From assembly GCA_046756565.1 (NCBI GenBank), contig JBHHWO010000135.1, forward strand, positions 1 to 11,738: a DNA stretch of 11,738 nucleotides, in the 5' to 3' direction. Below the pieces are notes generated by a model. That model saw nothing but the letters and a program-made list of their open reading frames with translations, was not told where the DNA came from and ran no database searches. This stretch comes from CALZIK01 sp046756565 (GTDB taxonomy: Bacteria > Acidobacteriota > Thermoanaerobaculia > Multivoradales > JAHEKO01). The position numbers were made by a program, and so were the translations under genes. Shown here piece after piece: positions 6,894 through 11,738 of the stretch (position 1 is the first letter of the stretch; each line of letters starts with the position of its first letter).

Positions 6894-7293
6894 TCGGAGC
6901 CCCTTCACAGATGCTCTGCCTTCCCTTCTCCACCAGCCAGGCGGCCAGTGACTCGACCGACGAATCGTTGCATCCCGGGCAGCACACCCTGACCACCATC
7001 GGCAGGTTGACGCCCGAGACCACCGCCAGCCGGCCGGGTTCGACGAACCGCGTCGCGACGTTGTAGGGCGTGCCGCCGGGCATGTCGGTCAAGACCAGCA
7101 CTCCCTCGCCGGAGCCCTCGGTGCCGTCCAGTTCGGCGAGCTTGGCCGCGAGCTTGCGCCCGCCGGTCTCGAGATCGTCGTCCCAGGTCAGGCACAGGGC
7201 GCTCAGCCGGCCGGGCGTGCCGGCAATGGTCTCGGCGGCCTCTACCAGCAGCTCGGCCAGGTCACCCTGGGTGAGAATCAGGACTCGGGCCAT
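6862..7293 (-). CDS. mannose-family PTS EIIA-like protein with Gln at the active site
   Basis: This 143-aa protein has the fold signature of the PTS EIIA-Man family: the MARVLILTQGDLAELL start, VLVLTDMPGGTPYNVATRF (like ManX VLFLVDTWGGSPFNAASR) and AVVSGVNLPMVVRV (like EVIAGVNIPMLVE). In ManX-type proteins the first strand ends in THG, whose His10 accepts phosphate from HPr. Here the matching codons read ACC CAG GGT, giving T8-Q9-G10, so the phosphoacceptor is missing. The start ATG at 7293 follows GGGGGAG by about 9 bases and lies 16 bases inside the end of rapZ; more upstream in-frame sequence belongs to the rapZ shadow. No EIIB/C/D partners are nearby. It may be a non-catalytic regulatory EIIA, provided the single base is not an error. 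Confidence 0.85.
   Translation of the reverse strand: MARVLILTQGDLAELLVEAAETIAGTPGRLSALCLTWDDDLETGGRKLAAKLAELDGTEGSGEGVLVLTDMPGGTPYNVATRFVEPGRLAVVSGVNLPMVVRVCCPGCNDSSVESLAAWLVEKGRQSICEGAPNGSTGDPAGD
6900..6905 (-). promoter_or_regulatory. ribosome binding site favouring the HPr ATG
   Basis: AAGGGG on the minus strand lies 6 bases before the ATG at 6893 and inside the end of the EIIA coding region. It is the main reason to prefer this start over the GTG codons at 6908 and 6869. Confidence 0.5.
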
Positions 7294-8150
7294 TGCGGAG
7301 AGCTCCCCCGGCTGAGGTCGCGGTGGTTGATCTGTACCGAACGATCGGGCGTTCTCAGGCTCGCGGCCAGCGCCTCGGCCATCGCGACCGAACGGTGGCG
7401 GCCACCCGTGCACCCGATCGCCATGGTCAGGTAGCTGCGGTTCTCACGCTGGTAGCGCGGCAACAGGAAGCTCACGAATTCGGTCAGCTTGGCCCGAACC
7501 TCCTCGAACTCCTCGTGCGACTCCAGGAACTCGCGCACGTCGGGATGAGTGCCGGGCTTCTCGCGCAAGCCGTCGACGAAGTACGGGTTGGGTAGGAAGC
7601 GGACGTCGAAGAGCAGATCGGCGCCCTTGGGTGCACCGAACTTGAAGCCGAAGCTGGTTACCGAGACCACCAGGCGGTCCGCGACCGGACCGCCGTAGGC
7701 GCGGAAGATGTGCTGCCTCAGATCGTGGACGGACCATTCGCCGGTGTCCATCACCAGATCGGCGCGGGCGCGCAGGGGACTCAGGATCGCTCGCTCGGAG
7801 CGAATACCCTCCACCACCGTGCGGTCTTCCGCCAGGGGATGGGGTCGCCGAGTCTCCGAGAATCGCCGCACCAGAATGTCGTCGGGCGCCTCGAAGAACA
7901 TCAGAACCGCGCCCGCCGATCGATCCAGAATCTCGGGGAACTTCTCGACAAAGCCCGGCGAGCGCACGTCGGCGACCACCGCTATCCGGTCGAACTCCGG
8001 AACCAGGGTCTCGGACTCGGCCAAGAGCCGCTCCAACAGCTCGAGCGGCAAATTGTCCACGCAGTAATAGCCGGCGTCCTCGAAGCACTTCGCGGCGGTG
8101 CTCTTCCCGGACCCCGAGAGGCCGGTGATGACAACCGTTCGCTGGCTCAT
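7278..8150 (-). CDS. rapZ: RapZ-family (YvcJ/YhbJ) nucleotide-binding protein
   Basis: RapZ proteins bind nucleotide and control amino-sugar metabolism. In E. coli RapZ is an adaptor for sRNA decay, while YvcJ in Bacillus affects competence and hydrolyses nucleotides. At 290 aa it is full length. The P-loop is GLSGSGKS (10-17), followed by YYCVDNLP (28-35), the VVADVRS segment (D61, R63), and the hallmark C-terminal GCTGGRHRSVAMAE (from 246). The C terminus ends RGSSPQWPES and lacks the basic KRK-type cluster that E. coli RapZ uses for sRNA binding, so a GlmZ-like role is not implied. ATG overlaps the hprK stop by 4 bases (ATGA), and the tail overlaps the EIIA gene by 16. The hprK-rapZ-HPr neighbourhood is widespread and argues for a PTS-linked function. 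Confidence 0.94.
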   Translation of the reverse strand: MSQRTVVITGLSGSGKSTAAKCFEDAGYYCVDNLPLELLERLLAESETLVPEFDRIAVVADVRSPGFVEKFPEILDRSAGAVLMFFEAPDDILVRRFSETRRPHPLAEDRTVVEGIRSERAILSPLRARADLVMDTGEWSVHDLRQHIFRAYGGPVADRLVVSVTSFGFKFGAPKGADLLFDVRFLPNPYFVDGLREKPGTHPDVREFLESHEEFEEVRAKLTEFVSFLLPRYQRENRSYLTMAIGCTGGRHRSVAMAEALAASLRTPDRSVQINHRDLSRGSSPQWPES

Positions 8151-9166
8151 TCCGCCTTGTCACCCGGGCCGTCTCCGCCTCCGGAGAACGCCCGATCGAG
8201 AGCCTCGAGGCGCTCGTTTTTCGAGTTCTTGAGCTCATGCTCCAGCCGGCGGGCGAACTCGCGCGCCGAGTGGTGACCTTGGAGCTTGAGGACGTGGTTC
8301 CTTGCCGCCACCTCGACGAGGATCGAGAGATTTCGGCCGAGGGCGACCGGCATCTTGATGTACGGAACCGGAACGTCCAGGACGCGATAGACGGACTCGT
8401 CCAGACCGAGACGGTCATACGCCCTACTTTCGTCCCAGGATTCGAGCTCCACGACCAGGTCGATCGATTTGCGCTCTCGAACGGCCGCCAGCCCGAAGAG
8501 ATCCTGCACGTTCACGATACCGAGACCCCGAAGCTCCATGTGATGTAGCAGCGGCCCCTCCGAGGAACCCACCAGATCGCCGTTGGGATAGCGCTTCGCG
8601 GTCACGCGGTCGTCGGCCACCAGAGAGTGGCCCCGCGTGATGAGGTCGAGCGCGCACTCGCTCTTGCCCACTCCGCTCTGGCCGATCAAGAGGACGCCCA
8701 GTCCATAGACGTCCAGAAGCACTCCATGGACGTTCTCGGACGGCACCAGATGCTCTTCGAGGAAGTTGCTGACATCCTTGATGACGGTCGAGGAGAGCGC
8801 TTTCGAGGAGAACACCGAGCGCTCGCGCTCGCCACAGAGCTCGAGAAAATCCGGGAATGGCTCGAGGCCTTTGGTGATGATGAAGACCGGAACCTCGAGT
8901 GCGGTGATCGCCGTGAAGCGCTCGCGGCGCAGCCCGGAGTCGAGGGTGTCGAGGAACTTTATCTCGCTCTCACCGATGATCTGCACCCTGCCCTCGCGGA
9001 TGTACTCGTAGTACCCGGCGAACGCGAGGCCCGGCTTTTGAACCCGCGGATTGGTGATCTCTACGTCGAGTCGCTCTTGACCGCACAACGGAGTCAGCTC
9101 GAGGTGATGAAGCTCCTCGCCGAGGAGCTCCTTTACTCGAACCGAGCCGGTGTCCTCCGCGGTCAC
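8147..9166 (-). CDS. hprK: HPr kinase/phosphorylase
   Basis: This bifunctional enzyme phosphorylates HPr on its regulatory serine with ATP or pyrophosphate and reverses the reaction with inorganic phosphate. At 339 aa it is full length. The N-terminal domain (about 1-130) is typical of the long HPrK type. The kinase core holds HGVLL (H147), Walker A GQSGVGKS (162-169), LVADDRV and the signature MELRGLGIVNVQDLFG (210-225). The start is GTG, overlapping the ptsN stop by 4 bases (GTGA); the other early valines are GTT and GTA, so no better start is nearby. Since HPr in this operon keeps the target serine, the kinase has a substrate. Confidence 0.95.
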   Translation of the reverse strand: MTAEDTGSVRVKELLGEELHHLELTPLCGQERLDVEITNPRVQKPGLAFAGYYEYIREGRVQIIGESEIKFLDTLDSGLRRERFTAITALEVPVFIITKGLEPFPDFLELCGERERSVFSSKALSSTVIKDVSNFLEEHLVPSENVHGVLLDVYGLGVLLIGQSGVGKSECALDLITRGHSLVADDRVTAKRYPNGDLVGSSEGPLLHHMELRGLGIVNVQDLFGLAAVRERKSIDLVVELESWDESRAYDRLGLDESVYRVLDVPVPYIKMPVALGRNLSILVEVAARNHVLKLQGHHSAREFARRLEHELKNSKNERLEALDRAFSGGGDGPGDKAE

Positions 9167-9636
9167 GTCACACCGGTTCCTTCGGTGGCGTCCTGCCGCA
9201 GGAGCTCGAGAATGAAATCGCGCTCGGGCCGCTCCAGGATCCGCTGGACATGCGAATCGGCTTGAACAAACCGGGAAATCGCCGCGAGCGACTTCAGATG
9301 AGCCGCCGGCGACTTCTCCGGCGACAGCACCAGAAACAGGAGCCGCACCGGCAGGCCATCGCTGGCGCCGAAGTCAACAGCCTCACCGAGGATTCCGACC
9401 GCGACCACCACCTCCTCGAGGCGCTTGACCTTGCAGTGCGGGATGGCGACACCGTCTCCGATTCCTGTCGACCCCAGCTCTTCGCGCTCGAGGAGCTTCT
9501 CGTAGACCCGGTGGGCGTCGGCGATGACTCCTGCCTTCGCCATCGACTCGGCAAGCGCCCACAGCGCCGACGCCTGGTCCGAGCCGGCGAGGCTCGGGAA
9601 GATCAGCTCCGGCCGAGTGAGACCTTCGAGCTCCAT
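9163..9636 (-). CDS. ptsN: PTS EIIA-Ntr (nitrogen regulatory, fructose-family) protein
   Basis: This is a 157-aa EIIA of the fructose/mannitol superfamily, nitrogen-regulatory subtype. The family motif LLEREELGSTGIGDGVAIPH (48-67) carries the phosphoacceptor H67, so unlike the mannose-type EIIA further downstream this one is intact. In other bacteria EIIA-Ntr signals PTS phosphorylation state to potassium transport, sensor kinases or sigma-54 activity. The ATG lies 3 bases after the hpf stop, with GGAG in the end of hpf as a likely ribosome binding site. Position between hpf and hprK is the standard arrangement of the rpoN cluster. Confidence 0.94.
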   Translation of the reverse strand: MELEGLTRPELIFPSLAGSDQASALWALAESMAKAGVIADAHRVYEKLLEREELGSTGIGDGVAIPHCKVKRLEEVVVAVGILGEAVDFGASDGLPVRLLFLVLSPEKSPAAHLKSLAAISRFVQADSHVQRILERPERDFILELLRQDATEGTGVT

Positions 9637-9639
9637 GAC

Positions 9640-10185
9640 CTAGAACTCCGGGGTGATCAGGCCGTAGTTGTCGTCGCGGCGCCGATACAGCACGTTGACC
9701 CGGTCGCTCTCGGCATCCCGAAACACCACGAACTGATTGTCGGAGCTCTCGAGCGCGAAAGCCGCCTCTTCCAGATTCATCGGCTTGATCGAAACCTGCG
9801 TCGATTCGACGATCTTGGGCGACCCTCCCCGCCCGACGGTCTCGGGCGCGAGAATCTCCATCGGCCATTGCTCTACCGAGTTCTTGCGCAGCCGGCGCTT
9901 CTTGCCCTTGGCCTTTTGCCGGGAACGGCGCGCCTGCTTCTCGATCTTGTCGACCGCCAGGTTGATGGCGTCGCGCATGTCCGCCGTCTCTTCGGTCGCC
10001 TGCAGCGAGCCGAAGCGGTGAGCGGCGTGGATCTCGGCGGTCCTACGGTGCTTGTTCTCACCGAGGATGAGGCGGATCTCGATCGGTTCTTCGAGGTACT
10101 TCAGGGCCTTGGCGAGCTTTCTCTCGGCGTAGTCTCGAACTGAGTCGTCCAAACTGAAGTGGCGCGCCACGTAGTCGATGTTCAT
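9640..10185 (-). CDS. hpf: ribosome hibernation promoting factor, long form
   Basis: This protein dimerises ribosomes into inactive 100S particles in stationary phase or starvation. At 181 aa it is the long form. The N-terminal S30AE domain (about 1-100) starts MNIDYVARHFSLDDSVRDYA and ends in a basic stretch (about 85-101). A linker follows, then the C-terminal dimerisation domain (about 126-181) with VSIKPMNLEEAAFAL, VFRDAESDRVNVLYRRRDDN and YGLITPEF. Long HPF usually works alone, whereas gammaproteobacteria use short HPF plus RMF. The ATG follows a purine-rich AGGAGAGAGAGA region in the 27-base gap after rpoN, so the two genes are likely cotranscribed. Confidence 0.95.
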   Translation of the reverse strand: MNIDYVARHFSLDDSVRDYAERKLAKALKYLEEPIEIRLILGENKHRRTAEIHAAHRFGSLQATEETADMRDAINLAVDKIEKQARRSRQKAKGKKRRLRKNSVEQWPMEILAPETVGRGGSPKIVESTQVSIKPMNLEEAAFALESSDNQFVVFRDAESDRVNVLYRRRDDNYGLITPEF

Positions 10186-10201
10186 GGCCGATCTCTCTCT
10201 C

Positions 10202-10211
10202 CTGTCGACAG
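10202..10211. repeat. 10-bp palindrome between rpoN and hpf
   Basis: CTGTCGACAG is a perfect palindrome filling much of the 27-base gap between the rpoN stop and the hpf start. On the minus strand its end runs into the AGGAGAG ribosome-binding region of hpf. It is too short to call an operator or a regulatory hairpin without comparison. Confidence 0.3.
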
Positions 10212-10212
10212 A

Positions 10213-11664
10213 CTAGAAAACCTTCTTGCGATGGGTCGACGACGGAATCGACAACTCATCCCTGTATTTTGCAACCGTTCGGCGGGCTATGTTGATTCCC
10301 TCTCGCTTGAGAATTCGAGTCAGCTCGCTGTCGGACAGCGGGCGCTTCTCGTCCTCCTTCTCGATCAGCTGTCTGATCTTGCCCTTGACGGTCAACGACG
10401 AGATGTCGCCGCCGTAGTCGCGCTCGATGCCGCTGTGGAAGAAGAACTTCATCGGGTAGACGCCGCGGGGAGTGTGCATGTACTTGTTCGAAACCACACG
10501 ACTCACGGTCGACTCGTGCATGCCTATGTCGTCGGCGACGTCACGCAGCACCATCGGCCGCAGCCGGTCGATCCCGTGATCGAGGAAGTCGCGCTGCTGG
10601 CGGACGATGGAGTCCGCGACCTTGTAGATCGTCCTCTGCCGCTGGTCCAGGCTCTTAATCAGCCACAGCGCCGAGCGAAGCTTCTCGCGGATGAAGTTCT
10701 TGGCATCGACCTCGCCGGCGTCGGACTTGACCGCCTGGAGCATCCTTCGGTAGGCGCGGTTGATGCGCAGCTTCGGCAGACCGTCGTCGTTGATCTGGAT
10801 GACGTAGTCGCCGCTGACCTTGACCACGTAGACGTCGGGCTCGACATACTGGGCCCGATCGCTGTTGAAACGCCGGCCGGGCCGGGTCTGGAGGGTCTTG
10901 ATCTTCTCGACGATCGGCTCGAGGTCGGCCAGCTCCAGGCCGAGCTTCTTCGCCAGCGTCGGGAACTGGCGCTTGAGAAACAGATCCCAGTAGTCTTCGA
11001 CCACCCGGCGCACCGGGGAGTCGTCGGGCTCACCCTGAGCGTCGAACTGGCGTAGTAGACATTCGCTGAGGGTGCCGAACCCAATCCCAGGCGGATCCAG
11101 ATCCCGCACCAAACCGAGGGCCTGCTCCACCTCCTCGAGGGAATAGCCACTCTCCCCGGGGATACCGTCCCCCATCGATCGGATCTCTTCGGGGCTCGCC
11201 ACGAGGAAGCCGTCCGGATCCAGATTCCCGACGATCAGCTCGGCAATCTCGCGCAGCCGGTCGGGAACCTCGGCCATGTGCAGCTGCCAGAGGAGATGGT
11301 CGTAGAGATCGGGCTCGCGGCTGAGCGTCGCCTCCAGAGGCGGAGCTTCGCGATGCTCGATGCGGCTGCCAGAGGCCAACCCCGGCCCACCGTCCAGGTA
11401 ATCGCTGAAGTAGGCCTCGAAGTCGATGTCCTCCATCGGATCCTTCTCGGCCTCTGTCTCCTCGGGAGTCTCGGCCTCCTCGTCGCTGGTCGCGCTCTCC
11501 TCGAAGTCGCCCTCCTCCAGCACCGGGTTCTCGACCAGCTCGTTGGTGACGGTGGTCTGGACCTCCATTCGAGTCATCTGCAGCAGCTTGATCGCCTGTT
11601 GCAGCGACGGCGTCATGACCAGTTTCTGGGCCAGACGGAGCTGAAGCTTTTGCTCGAGTGCCAT
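10213..11664 (-). CDS. rpoN: RNA polymerase sigma-54 factor
   Basis: Sigma-54 directs RNA polymerase to -24/-12 promoters that need AAA+ activators. At 483 aa it is full length. Region I (about 1-50) begins MALEQKLQLRLAQKLVMTPS and is the activator-contact and inhibitory segment. An acidic region II follows (about 52-90). The core-binding domain spans about 115-330, the HTH about 373-394 (DVADDIGMHESTVSRVVSNK), and the RpoN box is ARRTVAKYRD (460-469) followed by ELSIPSSTHRK. The ATG is the family-typical start; no strong Shine-Dalgarno precedes it. It heads the string of PTS-related genes, whose order after rpoN (hpf, ptsN, hprK, rapZ) is a common proteobacterial/acidobacterial arrangement. 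No -24/-12 site was found in the window by eye. Confidence 0.97.
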   Translation of the reverse strand: MALEQKLQLRLAQKLVMTPSLQQAIKLLQMTRMEVQTTVTNELVENPVLEEGDFEESATSDEEAETPEETEAEKDPMEDIDFEAYFSDYLDGGPGLASGSRIEHREAPPLEATLSREPDLYDHLLWQLHMAEVPDRLREIAELIVGNLDPDGFLVASPEEIRSMGDGIPGESGYSLEEVEQALGLVRDLDPPGIGFGTLSECLLRQFDAQGEPDDSPVRRVVEDYWDLFLKRQFPTLAKKLGLELADLEPIVEKIKTLQTRPGRRFNSDRAQYVEPDVYVVKVSGDYVIQINDDGLPKLRINRAYRRMLQAVKSDAGEVDAKNFIREKLRSALWLIKSLDQRQRTIYKVADSIVRQQRDFLDHGIDRLRPMVLRDVADDIGMHESTVSRVVSNKYMHTPRGVYPMKFFFHSGIERDYGGDISSLTVKGKIRQLIEKEDEKRPLSDSELTRILKREGINIARRTVAKYRDELSIPSSTHRKKVF

Positions 11665-11738
11665 GGTCGCTGTTTCTATCGAACCCTAGCAGCCCGTGGT
11701 AGAAGTCGAGAAGGCCGCGTTGCGAGAGCCAAGGGACC
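11665..11738. other. unassigned stretch upstream of rpoN
   Basis: In many genomes lptB ends just before rpoN. None of the minus-strand frames here shows the usual LptB C-terminal VREVYLGE-type ending, so any such gene must lie further away or be absent. I see no convincing promoter in these 74 bases. Confidence 0.4.

Noticed and set aside
9250..10143. Plus-strand 297-codon open frame opposite ptsN and hpf
   Set aside because: It is the antisense shadow of two well-conserved minus-strand genes; long antisense frames are expected at this GC content, and the peptide matches nothing I know.
10327..10341. CGCTGTC-G-GACAGCG, a 15-base inverted repeat within rpoN resembling the TGTCG half-sites upstream of parA
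   Set aside because: It lies in conserved rpoN coding sequence (RPLSDSE), has a one-base centre, and matches the parA sites only in the short TGTC/GACA part.
10159..11055. Plus-strand 298-codon open frame opposite rpoN
   Set aside because: It is antisense to rpoN, with an unnatural Leu/Val/Asp-rich composition mirroring the sigma-54 codons.
1..11738. CRISPR array, IS element, tRNA or rRNA genes, canonical parS
   Set aside because: By eye I found no direct-repeat array, transposase, terminal inverted repeats, tRNA T-loop/anticodon pattern or TGTTTCACGTGAAACA-type site in the window.

Overview
The window is GC-rich and gene-dense. All thirteen recognisable genes lie on the minus strand, so the text follows transcription, from high to low coordinates. 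The combination rpoN - long hpf - ptsN - hprK - rapZ - mannose-type EIIA - HPr - enzyme I, followed by a proline-rich lipoprotein, miaB and a DUF151 nuclease, points to a Gram-negative bacterium outside the Gammaproteobacteria. An acidobacterium or a member of the former Deltaproteobacteria fits best. This is an inference from gene order and family type; there is no rRNA in the window to confirm it.

Region 1 (11664 to 6600) is a sigma-54 / nitrogen-type PTS regulatory cluster: rpoN, the ribosome hibernation factor, EIIA-Ntr (ptsN), HPr kinase/phosphorylase, RapZ, a mannose-family EIIA and HPr. Except for the 27-base gap after rpoN and the 3-base gap before ptsN, the genes overlap by 1 to 32 bases. 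No EIIB, EIIC or EIID permease gene is present, so the phosphorelay looks regulatory rather than sugar-transporting. The mannose-family EIIA carries Gln where the phosphorylated His should be.

Region 2 (6600 to 2564) continues the run with enzyme I (ptsI), an unnamed lipoprotein and miaB. ptsI is intact in content but split by a one-base frameshift that falls on one arm of a perfect 10-bp inverted repeat.

Region 3 (2563 to 1983) holds a bifunctional-nuclease (DUF151) gene with its own apparent sigma-70-type promoter, placed so that the transcript would be leaderless or nearly so.

Region 4 (1982 to 194) is a parA-parB pair. In front of it are a second plausible promoter and two perfect palindromes of the form TGTCGGC-NN-GCCGACA, centred 63 bp apart. 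They do not match canonical parS, and the ParB recognition helix is also non-canonical, so they are candidate lineage-specific parS or operator sites. Bases 1-193 and 11665-11738 hold nothing I can assign with confidence.

As a whole, the window links carbon/nitrogen signalling (the PTS relay, HPr kinase, RapZ, sigma-54) with translation control (HPF, MiaB) and chromosome or replicon segregation (ParAB). The points most worth a second look are the EIIA active-site loss, the ptsI frameshift in a perfect hairpin, the paired palindromes by parA, the leaderless-type DUF151 promoter, and the conserved-looking lipoprotein of unknown role.
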